A stretch of 44,384 bases of DNA from Anabaena sp. UHCC 0187 (lineage in GTDB: Bacteria > Cyanobacteriota > Cyanobacteriia > Cyanobacteriales > Nostocaceae): contig NZ_VILB01000008.1 in assembly GCF_009712035.1 (NCBI RefSeq), forward strand, positions 105,165 through 149,548, written 5' to 3'. Positions within the stretch are counted from its first letter, which is position 1; each line of letters starts with the position of its first letter. The position numbers and the translations under genes are program-made. This document shows, piece after piece, positions 33,189 to 41,597 of this stretch. The notes under the pieces were generated by a model. It was not told the origin of the DNA. It searched no databases and worked only from the letters and a program-made list of their open reading frames with translations.

Positions 33189-34262
33189 ATGAAAATTGCT
33201 CAGGTTGCCCCACAGTGGGAGAGAGTACCACCACCAGCCTATGGTGGCATAGAATTAGTAGTGGGGTTATTAACTGATGAATTAGTCCGTCGAGGACATG
33301 AAGTGACATTATTTGCATCAGGAGATTCTTTAAGTTTAGCCAAGTTAGTATCAGTTCATCCTCATGCTTTGAGGCTAGATCCTACAATTAAAGAGCCAGC
33401 CATTTATGAAATGCTGCTATTAGCTTCAGTTTATGAACAAGCAGCAAATTTTGATATCATTCACTCTCATGTAGGACTAGGAACACTAGTTTATGCCAAT
33501 TTAGTCAAAACTCCTACAGTTCACACTTTACATGGAGTTTTTACTCCAGATAATGAAAAAATCTTTAAATATGGCAAAAAACAGCCTTATATTAGTATTT
33601 CTAATTCCCAAAAAGAACCCAGATTAGGATTAAACTATGTAGACACTGTTTATAATGGCATTGATGTTAGTAGTTATGAATTTTATCCTCAACCAACAGA
33701 ACCATCTTACTTAGCTTTTTTGGGCAGAATTTCTCCAGAAAAAGGACCACATTTAGCAATTGAGATTGCTAAGAGAACTGGTTGGAGGTTAAAAATAGCA
33801 GGTAAAGTAGATTTGGTAGATTTGGAATATTTTGATCAACAAATTAAACCATATATTGATGGTAAGCAAATTGAATATTTAGGTGAAGCCAATCATCTGC
33901 AAAAAAATGCCCTTATGGGAGGCGCTTATGCAACTTTATTCCCCATTACTTGGCGAGAACCTTTTGGTTTAGTCATGGTAGAATCAATGGCATCAGGTAC
34001 ACCTGTAATTGCCATGCGAATGGGTTCAGCAGAGGAAGTGATTGTTGAGGGTAAAACGGGTTTTCTTTGTAATAATGTGGAAGAATGCATTAATTCTCTG
34101 GAAAAAGTAAGTAACTTAAATCGTTACGCTTGTCGTCAATATGTGGAAGAAAATTTCAGTGTGCAGCAGATGACTGATGCTTATGAAGCCGTTTATCAAC
34201 AGATAATTGGAGAAAAATTAGCTCAAAAAAATGGTTTTTCCCGCAATGCCTTAGTGAGTTAG
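33189..34262 (+). CDS. Family 4 glycosyltransferase
   Basis: 357 residues from ATG 33189, preceded by TTAGGAGA at a good distance. GT-B fold: N-terminal AYGGIELVVGLLTDELVRRG and HSHVGLGTLVYANLV; C-terminal AFLGRISPEKGPHLAIEIAK, PITWREPFGLVMVESMASG and TPVIAMRMGSAEEVI with the EX7E-type glutamates near W-R-E-P-F. A retaining sugar transferase; acceptor unknown. It stands alone between an orphan permease gene (divergent) and queF (convergent). Confidence 0.93.
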   Translation: MKIAQVAPQWERVPPPAYGGIELVVGLLTDELVRRGHEVTLFASGDSLSLAKLVSVHPHALRLDPTIKEPAIYEMLLLASVYEQAANFDIIHSHVGLGTLVYANLVKTPTVHTLHGVFTPDNEKIFKYGKKQPYISISNSQKEPRLGLNYVDTVYNGIDVSSYEFYPQPTEPSYLAFLGRISPEKGPHLAIEIAKRTGWRLKIAGKVDLVDLEYFDQQIKPYIDGKQIEYLGEANHLQKNALMGGAYATLFPITWREPFGLVMVESMASGTPVIAMRMGSAEEVIVEGKTGFLCNNVEECINSLEKVSNLNRYACRQYVEENFSVQQMTDAYEAVYQQIIGEKLAQKNGFSRNALVS

Positions 34263-34265
34263 TAG

Positions 34266-34284
34266 GGGTGGGGTTTCCCCACCC
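34266..34284. terminator. Palindrome between glycosyltransferase and queF genes
   Basis: GGGTGGGG, loop TTT, CCCCACCC is a perfect 8-base-pair hairpin placed just after the glycosyltransferase stop. It can serve as a terminator between the convergent genes but lacks a T run. Confidence 0.55.
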
Positions 34285-34370
34285 GGTTTCCCTATCTCAA
34301 ACTTTGCGTCTTTGCCTCTTTGTGTCCTTTGCGCGAAACATAATTTTCTAGAACGCCCTCATGTAATTGC

Positions 34371-34787
34371 TTAAACACCTTTTTGATGTTTAACTTCAAC
34401 TACTGTATGCACATTCCCACGGGGGGTAAAATCTGTTTTCACAGTGACTTCTAAAGGATCACAAGCAGCGACAAAATCATCTAAAATTTGATTTGCTGTT
34501 TCTTCATGGGAGATATAGCGATCGCGGTAGCTGTTAATATAAAGCTTGAGCGCTTTCAACTCTACTACCCGTTGATCTGGAATGTAACTAATATAAATAG
34601 TCGCAAAGTCAGGATAACCGGAAAAAGGACATTTACAAGTAAATTCCGGTAACGTAATATTAATATCATAGCGTCGCCCAATGCGAGGGTTAGGAAACGT
34701 AATTAATTCCCCTTCCGCAATTTCGCGTTCACCATATTTCATTTCTTGACTTGCTGGAGATACAGTTTCAGGTGCAAAGTTACTCAT
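34371..34787 (-). CDS. queF: NADPH-dependent 7-cyano-7-deazaguanine reductase (QueF)
   Basis: 138 residues. Type I QueF: the nucleophilic cysteine C53 and D60 lie in CPFSGYPDFA, the binding segment VELKALKLYINSYRD follows, and HEETANQ supplies E95. The enzyme reduces preQ0 nitrile to preQ1 in queuosine biosynthesis. Other queuosine genes were not seen nearby. It is convergent with the family 4 glycosyltransferase. Confidence 0.97.
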   Translation of the reverse strand: MSNFAPETVSPASQEMKYGEREIAEGELITFPNPRIGRRYDINITLPEFTCKCPFSGYPDFATIYISYIPDQRVVELKALKLYINSYRDRYISHEETANQILDDFVAACDPLEVTVKTDFTPRGNVHTVVEVKHQKGV

Positions 34788-34867
34788 AAGTTAGTAAAAA
34801 GGAATGCAGAGGTTCACAATTATTAACTTAACAGTTTTTAACACTTCTCCCCAGCTTGATGAGTTAC

Positions 34868-35290
34868 TTACTCCATTTCTTTTTCCCAGTCAGGACAATT
34901 TTTATCATCCCAACCATGAGGGTGCATACCACAGACTAACAAATTACCGCTATAAACCTGTCCGTGATAGTTGCTACAACCAATACAAGCAGCATTTTTT
35001 TCTAGTGTAGCTTCTACTGCATAGGGAAAACCAGGATCTATATCTTCGGTGATATCTTCCAGTTCCCAGTAAATCTCCAAAATTGGTTCGGCTAAATCTT
35101 GTAAAAACTGTTCGTGCAATGTACTGAAGTTATCAATATCAGCCAAAAATGTGTTTTGTACTTCTTCAGTAATTTCTTCCGTAATCTCAAAAAAAGCGTC
35201 TACCATGTCATTCATTCCCAGGAAGAACTGCTCTACTTCATCAGCCACGGTTTCAATCATGTCTATTAAGTCTTTTTGCCACTGTTCCAT
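34868..35290 (-). CDS. Conserved cyanobacterial hypothetical protein, acidic with Cys-rich tail
   Basis: 140 residues. The N-terminal 95 residues are extremely acidic and helical (FFEITEEITEEVQNTFLAD; ILEIYWELEDITEDID). The C-terminal 40 contain IGCSNYHGQ, LLVCGMHPHGW and NCPDW, a Cys/His set (CxxC-like ACIGC, CGMHPHG, C) that resembles a metal or Fe-S binding site. No signal or membrane segment. Not a member of any family I can name with confidence; transcribed from the same strand as queF but 81 bases upstream of it. Confidence 0.7.
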   Translation of the reverse strand: MEQWQKDLIDMIETVADEVEQFFLGMNDMVDAFFEITEEITEEVQNTFLADIDNFSTLHEQFLQDLAEPILEIYWELEDITEDIDPGFPYAVEATLEKNAACIGCSNYHGQVYSGNLLVCGMHPHGWDDKNCPDWEKEME

Positions 35291-35447
35291 AAACTTAATG
35301 CCCTTAATGGCTAAAACATAACGCTTAACGCCGTTTGACTGGAAGTTCTAGAGTACACAGTGGGTAATTGCACTTACAACCATTTTGGGTATAGCGTCAT
35401 TTTTCTAGAATTAAATATTACTGATACCCAAAGTAAAAAATCGCTTT

Positions 35448-35849
35448 TTACGGTTCGCGTTGCAGCCGTTTTAACTCTTCCTGTAGTTCTAGCACTTGAT
35501 CGCGTAGATGATCTACATTGTTGACATTTTCTTTATTTTCTTTTTTCGCCTCTTTCACAGTTGGCTCTTCGTCATCATCCACAATATTTATGCGACGAGG
35601 TTCTGAAGGGGCTGTTTTTTCAGGCGTTTGTCCAGATGGTGGTTGCTGTTGAGCTTGCTTCATCATGTCTTCGACAAAGCGGCGAGCTTCTTCTGTGTTC
35701 ATCTCGCCTTTGGCTACCATTTCATCTGCTAATTTTTGGACTTGCGATCGCAGTTCGGTTAATTTCCCCCCGGCTTTTTCGCCAGCATAAGAGGCTAACC
35801 CAACGCCGAGATAAAAAGCTTTTTGTACAATATCTCCAAAACCAGGCAT
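35448..35849 (-). CDS. Phasin-like / PHA-granule-associated-like small protein
   Basis: 133 residues. The first 70 (GDIVQKAFYLGVGLASYAGE, KLADEMVAKGEMNTEEARRF) match the polyhydroxyalkanoate granule-associated (phasin) pattern with an amphipathic helix; the middle is P/E/K-rich and disordered; the end (VDHLRDQVLELQEELKRLQ) is a short coiled coil. Whether this organism stores polyhydroxybutyrate cannot be seen here. The SRP RNA gene lies immediately upstream on the same strand. Confidence 0.65.
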   Translation of the reverse strand: MPGFGDIVQKAFYLGVGLASYAGEKAGGKLTELRSQVQKLADEMVAKGEMNTEEARRFVEDMMKQAQQQPPSGQTPEKTAPSEPRRINIVDDDEEPTVKEAKKENKENVNNVDHLRDQVLELQEELKRLQREP

Positions 35850-35875
35850 TGCTGCTGAAAGCTCCTACAAATAAG

Positions 35876-35975
35876 GCGACCCGGAGACTACGCCTACCAC
35901 AAGCATCCCTTATTGCTGCTACCTTCCGGTCCTGACAAGATTTGGGCGTTGAAGTCGCATAGATCCAGGTCTTCC
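35876..35975 (-). ncRNA. ffs: Signal recognition particle RNA (4.5S-type)
   Basis: On the minus strand the universal domain IV core CAGGACCGGAAGGTAGCAGC sits at the tip of a long hairpin: ACCTGGA pairs with TCCGGGT at the base and GACTTCAACGCC with GGCGTAGTC above it. Length about 100 nucleotides, as in bacteria. The exact ends are estimated. Confidence 0.93.
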
Positions 35976-36008
35976 ATCATCATAACACTAAAATTCAAAA
36001 TTTGTATG

Positions 36009-36275
36009 TTATTCCACAACAATTCGCCATTCAAATAGTTCGTAGTTGACACAATCGTTCTGTACCAAGGGATCAGCCAATACTATTGCCTGTGCTTCAT
36101 CCATTGAAACAGCCTCAAATAACATCATTCCACCACCCTTGCACGCCCAATAACCGGTTTTGGCTTTATGTCCTTTAGCAATCAACTCTTGCACATAAGC
36201 TCTGTGACCAGGTACATATTGGTCAAAGATGGCTTTGTCTACTTTACCAGTTTCGATTTTGACAAACCAAGGCAT
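36009..36275 (-). CDS. YciI family protein
   Basis: 88 residues: PWFVKIETGKVDKAIFDQYV, GHRAYVQELIAKGHKAKTGY and MMLFEAVSMDEAQAIVLADP, the layout of the YciI/YCII dimeric alpha-beta barrel with a conserved histidine near the N-terminus. Some relatives are dehalogenase-like or lactamase-fold isomerases; no activity can be assigned here. Small single gene, closely preceding the SRP RNA. Confidence 0.85.
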   Translation of the reverse strand: MPWFVKIETGKVDKAIFDQYVPGHRAYVQELIAKGHKAKTGYWACKGGGMMLFEAVSMDEAQAIVLADPLVQNDCVNYELFEWRIVVE

Positions 36276-36448
36276 ATCTCAAATGGTATTTTAAATTAGT
36301 AATTTCTGATTTAGCACAAAATATCATGATTTGTGATCGTATTCGTGCTGATTCATATATTTTTGTGACTTATGTAATATCTCGGAATAAATCGCTATGT
36401 GTTTACACATCTATACTGTATATTTAGTCAGTGAAAGTTGAGAATTAA

Positions 36449-37000
36449 ATGAGTCGCTTTTTTATTGCTCTTTTACCACCACAAGAAATTCAAGAATATG
36501 CAAACGATATTAAACATTATTTTGCAGATAAATATGCCTGTCATAGTGCTAAAAAATCACCACCCCATATTACTTTACAGCCGCCTTTTGAATGGTCAGA
36601 TACTCTTGTCACCAATTTAGAAACATCCCTACAAGCATTCGCTAGTCAACAAGAGTCAGTTGCAATTACATTTGACGGGTTTGCAGCTTTTCCTCCTCGT
36701 GTTATATACATTAATGTAGTTAAAAGTCAAGAGCTTTTAACTTTGAAAACTGATTTAATGACTTATGCCGAAACCAACTTAGGAATTATTGATCAAGTTG
36801 AAAAAGCGCGTCCCTTTGTCCCTCATCTAACAGTCGCATTTCGAGATTTAACAAAGCAGAATTTTCGGATTGCTTGGCCAGAATTTGTCCAAAATCAGTT
36901 TTATGCTGAATACACAGCAACTCATTTAACTCTGCTTCTTCATAACGGTAAATGTTGGAATATCAAATCAGAATTTCCTTTTTTAGGATCTGTTAAATAG
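36449..37000 (+). CDS. thpR: 2'-5' RNA ligase family protein (2H phosphoesterase)
   Basis: 183 residues. Two 2H motifs are visible: HITLQPPF (about 46-53) and HLTVAFRD (about 127-134), the paired catalytic histidines in H-h-T/S-h. N-terminus SRFFIALLPPQEIQEYANDI is typical. The family includes ligases and cyclic phosphodiesterases acting on RNA 2',3'-cyclic ends; which is unresolved. Stands alone. Confidence 0.88.
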   Translation: MSRFFIALLPPQEIQEYANDIKHYFADKYACHSAKKSPPHITLQPPFEWSDTLVTNLETSLQAFASQQESVAITFDGFAAFPPRVIYINVVKSQELLTLKTDLMTYAETNLGIIDQVEKARPFVPHLTVAFRDLTKQNFRIAWPEFVQNQFYAEYTATHLTLLLHNGKCWNIKSEFPFLGSVK

Positions 37001-37210
37001 TTCCGATATTTTAGGTATTGCTCTAGGAATTTACCAGTTATTTGTAAAGTTTTTAAAATTCAGTTGAAATAACTAGCCATGACTGCAATAATACTATTAT
37101 TGCTAAAAGCAGACAATTAGTAAATGTTAGAAGAGGTAAACAGCAAATTTAGCACTTGCTTTTTCCTTAATTACCAAATTTAATTAAATCAAAATTACCA
37201 GGATAGAATT

Positions 37211-38011
37211 ATGCCCAACAAATTAAATCTCGATAGCAATGAAACCCTCAAAAAAGGTGCAAATGGTGCAAAAGTTCAACAACTACAAGAAATTTTAAAA
37301 GCACTCAATCTAAATCCAGGCACAATAGATGGTGATTTTGGTAATAATACTCTCAAAGCCGTTAAACAATTTCAAACTCAAAAGGGACTTGAAGCAGATG
37401 GTATAGTCGGAAAAAATACTCAAAATGCTTTAAATAATGCTCTTGATAAGTTAACAGAAATCTCAAAGCCTTCAACACCAACTTCAACACCAACTTCAAC
37501 TTCAAGCGTTCCCACAAAAGGTTTTGGTGGTGCAACTGGAAAACTACCACTTCCAGCAATTCCTTTAATCAAAGAATTTGAAGGTTGTTACTTAAAGGCT
37601 TATCCAGATCCTCTAAGCGGTAATTTACCTATCACTATTGGTTGGGGTACTACGAAAAAAAGAGATGGTAGTAACTGGAAATTAGGTGAAAGCATCACTC
37701 AACAAGAAGCAGATGATTTATTGATGCTTCAGTTGGAAAATAGCTATCTACCACCTCTACAAAAAATTCCGGTTTGGAATGAATTAAACGCCAATCAACA
37801 GGGGGCTTTATTAAGCTTTGGTTATAACTTAGGTGCTAACTTCTATGGTGGTTCTAACTTCTCAAGCATGACTAGAGTTTTAAGAGATAAAAAGTGGGAT
37901 GAAATTGAAGAAACTTTTCTAAAATACAGAAATCCTGGTAGCAATGTAGAAGCAGGATTGAAACGGAGAAGACAGGCAGAAGCTAAACTATTTTTAACTC
38001 CAGTTAGCTAA
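37211..38011 (+). CDS. GH24 lysozyme (phage-type) with peptidoglycan-binding domain
   Basis: 266 residues. An N-terminal peptidoglycan-binding type 1 repeat (VQQLQEILKALNLNPGTIDG to QNALNNALDK) is joined by a repeated serine/threonine/proline linker (about 86-101) to a GH24 lysozyme: the catalytic glutamate E124 in KEFEG, PITIGWGTTK, LNANQQGALLSFGYNLGANF and LKRRRQAEAKLF. It cuts the MurNAc-GlcNAc bond. No signal peptide is apparent, as in many phage endolysins. Together with the amidase at 24433 this is a second peptidoglycan-binding hydrolase in the window. Confidence 0.93.
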   Translation: MPNKLNLDSNETLKKGANGAKVQQLQEILKALNLNPGTIDGDFGNNTLKAVKQFQTQKGLEADGIVGKNTQNALNNALDKLTEISKPSTPTSTPTSTSSVPTKGFGGATGKLPLPAIPLIKEFEGCYLKAYPDPLSGNLPITIGWGTTKKRDGSNWKLGESITQQEADDLLMLQLENSYLPPLQKIPVWNELNANQQGALLSFGYNLGANFYGGSNFSSMTRVLRDKKWDEIEETFLKYRNPGSNVEAGLKRRRQAEAKLFLTPVS

Positions 38012-38026
38012 ATATTAAATTCAATC

Positions 38027-38051
38027 AGAGACGTTTCTATAAAACGTCTCT
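38027..38051. terminator. Hairpin between lysozyme and rca genes
   Basis: AGAGACGTTT, loop CTATA, AAACGTCTCT: a 10-base-pair stem between convergent genes, suitable as a two-way terminator; no strong T run on either side. Confidence 0.55.
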
Positions 38052-38069
38052 ACATTCAAAAAATACTAA

Positions 38070-39293
38070 TTACTTACCATTGGGACGTTGAATAATCGTT
38101 TCTACTATTCGTCTTTTTGCTTGTGGATCAATTCCTACTAAACGCACATATTCACCGCTATATTCAGATAAACAAGATTCTAAAGTAGAAATAGCATCGG
38201 AATGGGCATCAATATTAAAACCACCACAACTTTGCCAAGAACCTGTACGAAAACGCCGTTCATCAACGTGTTCAAGGCTAATTTTACAACCTTGAGCTAA
38301 AAGTTGTCTAACTTGTTCTTGAGTTTCTAAACTTAAATGAGTAGGTTGATTCATCACAGGTTTACTAACTGGAACTTCCGCAACAGGAGAAGCTGCTTGA
38401 TAACCTTTACCTCGATTCAAGCGATTATATTCATCAACTAAATGAGAAGTTTCCACTCGTTTTTGTTCACCCACCATAAATTTACCCGACTCAATTAAAT
38501 GAGAGAGAGTAAAATCTGGCTTTTTAAATGCTGGTGGCCCTTCCAAACTATTGACAACTCGCAAAGAAACATTCTCAAAACCAATTTGATGGATGAAATT
38601 ACGGATTTGTTCATCATAAATCCGGGAACGCAAAGCACTAAAAAAGTCAATAGATTGATGGGGAAAAGTATCAACAAATTGTTCAATTTCCCGTTGTGAA
38701 AGTCCGTCTTCTGCAAAAATTCCCCCGACAATTCCCACCTTATCATCCCGGTTGGGTTCCCAGTAAAATTTGTCCATTCTCCCATCACGAATTAATGGTG
38801 CATAGAGAGTAGAAAAATCATTTCCGGTAACAATAATTGGCACACGACATAAAGGATTAGAATCATAACTTCCCGGTAATTGGACATCTGTGGGATTATC
38901 AGCAATATTCATCAATGTGGCATTTACCAACTGAGTATTTACTGTATATTGAGTCCCTTCGTCAAAACGTCCCGCACCGGCATCTAAATCATTAATCATC
39001 AGTACGCACATTTTCCCCCGCACTTTGATTAATTCTGCTGTTTCTCGATAACGCAGACGTATCAACCGCGCAGGATCTCCCGCGTCTGGACTTTCTAATT
39101 CTCCTCCAGATATTAAAGTTACTTCAATACCCATTTTCTCAAAAACTAACTCGCATTGAAAGGATTTTCCCTCTCCTTTGCGTCCATGAATTCCTAAAAT
39201 CAGGGGAACTCGAATACCAGGAATGTTTAAAAAGTTTTTGGTGATATGAACTGCAAGTTTATCAAGAAAGCTAGGAGCAATATAGTAACTCAT
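38070..39293 (-). CDS. rca: RuBisCO activase with C-terminal small-subunit-like domain
   Basis: 407 residues. The AAA+ part (1-300) has P-loop GRKGEGKS (37-44), Walker B MCVLMINDLDAG, and ETAELIKVRG and GNDFSTLYAPLIRDGRMDK, all typical of cyanobacterial Rca. A linker (about 300-325) leads to a small-subunit-like (SSUL) domain (VRQLLAQGCKISLEHVDERR, then LESCLSEYSGEYVRLVGID) homologous to RbcS, which recruits the activase to RuBisCO in the carboxysome. Its ATP-driven action removes inhibitory sugar phosphates. It is on the same strand as rbcLXS, about 1.5 kb downstream of rbcS. Confidence 0.96.
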   Translation of the reverse strand: MSYYIAPSFLDKLAVHITKNFLNIPGIRVPLILGIHGRKGEGKSFQCELVFEKMGIEVTLISGGELESPDAGDPARLIRLRYRETAELIKVRGKMCVLMINDLDAGAGRFDEGTQYTVNTQLVNATLMNIADNPTDVQLPGSYDSNPLCRVPIIVTGNDFSTLYAPLIRDGRMDKFYWEPNRDDKVGIVGGIFAEDGLSQREIEQFVDTFPHQSIDFFSALRSRIYDEQIRNFIHQIGFENVSLRVVNSLEGPPAFKKPDFTLSHLIESGKFMVGEQKRVETSHLVDEYNRLNRGKGYQAASPVAEVPVSKPVMNQPTHLSLETQEQVRQLLAQGCKISLEHVDERRFRTGSWQSCGGFNIDAHSDAISTLESCLSEYSGEYVRLVGIDPQAKRRIVETIIQRPNGK

Positions 39294-39398
39294 AGAATTA
39301 TCCCAGGTGATGATTTATTCAGATTATCATAGATTTTTTTGGTAACAATAGTCAATTAAATGGTAAATTACTTTGGGAGTATCATTGTAATTATCAGT

Positions 39399-39914
39399 AT
39401 GAATGATTCATCAATTACCATTACTAAGTTATTAGATACAGATTTGGCAGAACTGAGAAAAATCAGTCAAGAAATTTGGTATAGCCACTATTCTTCAATT
39501 CTCAGCCATGCACAAATCGAATATATGCTAGATAAAATGTATGGAATAGGAGTAATTGAAGATGAGATTTATAATCAAGGGATATTTTATGATCAGGTTT
39601 TGCATAATTCTGAATTAGTTGGTTATTTATCATACAGTTCAGAAATGATAGATAATATTAGTTATTTGAAATTACATAAATGTTATTTATTGCCATCATT
39701 ACATGGTTATGGCTATGGTCAAAAGATGTTATTTCATGTATACCAAAAAGCGCAAGCAATGAAGTTGAAACAAATAATTCTCAATGTAAATAAAAGGAAT
39801 GAAAAAGGGATTAAAGCTTATTCTCGATTTGGTTTTAGAATTATTGATAGTCAGGTAATAGATTTTGGTAGTGGCTTTGTTTTGGATGATTATATAATGG
39901 GTTATGAACTTTAG
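39399..39914 (+). CDS. GNAT family N-acetyltransferase
   Basis: 171 residues from the ATG at 39399; a frame start 39 bases earlier (39360) gives a hydrophobic lead with no family support. GNAT pattern: LAELRKISQEIWYSHY, acetyl-CoA-binding segment LLPSLHGYGYGQKMLFHVYQ (Q/R-x-x-G-x-G/A-like), LNVNKRNEKGIKAYSRFGFR. Substrate unknown. It lies between rca (divergent) and the RiPP-like gene (convergent). Confidence 0.85.
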   Translation: MNDSSITITKLLDTDLAELRKISQEIWYSHYSSILSHAQIEYMLDKMYGIGVIEDEIYNQGIFYDQVLHNSELVGYLSYSSEMIDNISYLKLHKCYLLPSLHGYGYGQKMLFHVYQKAQAMKLKQIILNVNKRNEKGIKAYSRFGFRIIDSQVIDFGSGFVLDDYIMGYEL

Positions 39915-40129
39915 AAGAGATAAATAGCTTACCAATAAAACAAGTTATAAATTGGAAATGCCGATTTTAATATCATCAAACTTCTTTATTAATGTGACTT
40001 AGACGAAACAGAATTATCAAGTATGAAATAAATTGAAATAGAGGGACAACCTACATCAGATTTTCCCTCATTGGGCTATATGAATCTTAGTTCGCAATAC
40101 TATTAATACCATTAAAGACAGTGCTATTA

Positions 40130-40477
40130 TTAATATGTATTAATACCACCAAGAAGTGTATTGTTACCTTGTGTATAAAAATGGTATGCACCATTAGGAT
40201 CTACTGGTTGCTGTGTTGGAGTATAACCGTCTCTTGACGAATTATACGTAACAAACTCTCCACCATAATTACCACTCTGACCTGGCTGTAAAACGGATCG
40301 TTTGGATGGTACTGTTTCCCCAAAAGTGTTAAAAGTCTGTGTACGATCTGTATCATTTAAAAGTGAGAATCCACCAATGAATACAGATGATTCATCGGAA
40401 CTCAATTCTTGTAATAAAGCTTCATCAACACTACTTAAAGAAGAAGCTGTATTTTTTGAGCGTGTTGTTTCTAGCAT
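40130..40477 (-). CDS. Candidate RiPP precursor / secreted peptide with double-glycine leader
   Basis: 115 residues from the ATG at 40475-40477 (a TTG 12 bases earlier is less likely). The first 36 residues form a leader: charged N-terminus, then LLQELSSDESSVFIGG, which is the ELxxxE...GG pattern of double-glycine leaders cut by C39 peptidase/ABC exporters. The remaining 79 residues are rich in G, N, T, Y and Q (FSLLNDTDRTQTFNTFGET, YTPTQQPVDPNGAYHF), have no cysteine and end GGINTY. No modification enzyme or exporter gene is adjacent. Alternatively a small surface or bacteriocin-like protein. Unassigned to a family. Confidence 0.6.
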   Translation of the reverse strand: MLETTRSKNTASSLSSVDEALLQELSSDESSVFIGGFSLLNDTDRTQTFNTFGETVPSKRSVLQPGQSGNYGGEFVTYNSSRDGYTPTQQPVDPNGAYHFYTQGNNTLLGGINTY

Positions 40478-40675
40478 GATGTTGTACAAAAGTAGTGATG
40501 GATAGTTTTTTATTTATAAAACATAAAAGTTATAAGTTTCATTAACCCATAGTTAGATTAACTAAATCAATCTTTAGCTAGAGAAGACGTTCATTAACAG
40601 TAATTTGTTGCATAAGTACCACTTTTAGCCTTTTGTATGTGCGACTCAACCGATAATTCTATTCTCCATCAAAAA

Positions 40676-40713
40676 CTAAAAAAGAGAGATAGAAAACTCT
40701 ACCTCTCTTTTTA
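40676..40713 (-). terminator. Terminator of the rbcLXS operon
   Basis: Minus-strand reading: AAAAAGAGAG then TAGAGTTTTCTATCTCTC and TTTTTT, a stable stem followed by a T run, 32 bases after the rbcS stop. Confidence 0.8.
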
Positions 40714-40744
40714 ATTCATCAAATTACTATTAGCTAATTAGCTC

Positions 40745-41074
40745 TTAGTATCTGCTGGGTTTGTGAACAAGGAAGCTCATAACTTGACACTGCTTGATGT
40801 TGTCAAAACCAACAACACGGATGTAGCAGTTGCTATACTGAGAACGGCAACCTTGAACTTCGCTCAATACTTCTTGAGTAGTTTTAGCGCCGAACAAAGG
40901 CAACTTCCACATTGTCCAATAAAGTTCTGTAGGTTCAGAAGTTTCATTGAATTCAATTGCAGGAATAAAGCCTTGTGTGATAATGTACTGAACTTGCTTG
41001 GCAATTTGCGCGTCAGACAGAGGGGGAAGATAAGAAAGGGTTTCGTAACGACGCTCTTTAGGTAAAGTTTGCAT
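40745..41074 (-). CDS. rbcS: RuBisCO small subunit
   Basis: 109 residues. [60 protein letters not shown] and [20 protein letters not shown] are the conserved RbcS blocks. It completes the L8S8 holoenzyme of form IB RuBisCO. Last gene of the rbcL-rbcX-rbcS operon, 45 bases after rbcX, ended by the hairpin at 40676-40713. Confidence 0.98.
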   Translation of the reverse strand: MQTLPKERRYETLSYLPPLSDAQIAKQVQYIITQGFIPAIEFNETSEPTELYWTMWKLPLFGAKTTQEVLSEVQGCRSQYSNCYIRVVGFDNIKQCQVMSFLVHKPSRY

Positions 41075-41119
41075 AGTTTTTGATAAGTGGGGGAGATTTT
41101 TTATTACTTAGCTGACTGA

Positions 41120-41527
41120 CTAATTAGATAAATTATCTAAATTAGCATCAGATATTGTTTGTCTTTCAGTTTCCAGGCTGGGACTTGATAAACTTAGTTG
41201 CGTAATGCGTTCGAGATGCTGGCGACGCTGTTCCATATTGGCTTGCTGAATGCCAGTTATCACCATTTCTGGTAAAAACTCTGTCACTTCCGCCGCTATA
41301 TGTTCCCTGACAGTCATAATCCGTAATGCCAAATCTGACTTTTCCAGAAACAGTTCCTCAATATATGCTTCTCCGTCTTGGATTTTTCCAGCGGAGAAGT
41401 TTTGCAACCAATGTGCTAGAGGAGGATTTGTTTCGCCTAGCTGTGCCAATACAGTCCTCAGAGCCTGATAAGTCAGGTAGCTTTGGAGAGTTTTGGCTGT
41501 GTCTTTCGCAATTTGCTTTAAATCCAT
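41120..41527 (-). CDS. rbcX: RuBisCO assembly chaperone RbcX
   Basis: 135 residues, helical: DLKQIAKDTAKTLQSYLTYQ, VLAQLGETNPPLAHWLQNFS, and IMTVREHIAAEVTEFLPEM. RbcX dimers clamp the C-terminal tail of RbcL and promote L8 core assembly. The rbcL C-terminus here ([12 protein letters not shown]) contains the EIKFEFE motif bound by RbcX. The gene lies between rbcL and rbcS as usual in filamentous cyanobacteria. Confidence 0.96.
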   Translation of the reverse strand: MDLKQIAKDTAKTLQSYLTYQALRTVLAQLGETNPPLAHWLQNFSAGKIQDGEAYIEELFLEKSDLALRIMTVREHIAAEVTEFLPEMVITGIQQANMEQRRQHLERITQLSLSSPSLETERQTISDANLDNLSN

Positions 41528-41597
41528 GCTTGACCCAGCCCTTTAGATTTTTAGATTTTGGATTGTTTATGAATCCAAAATCCCAAATCTGAAATGA

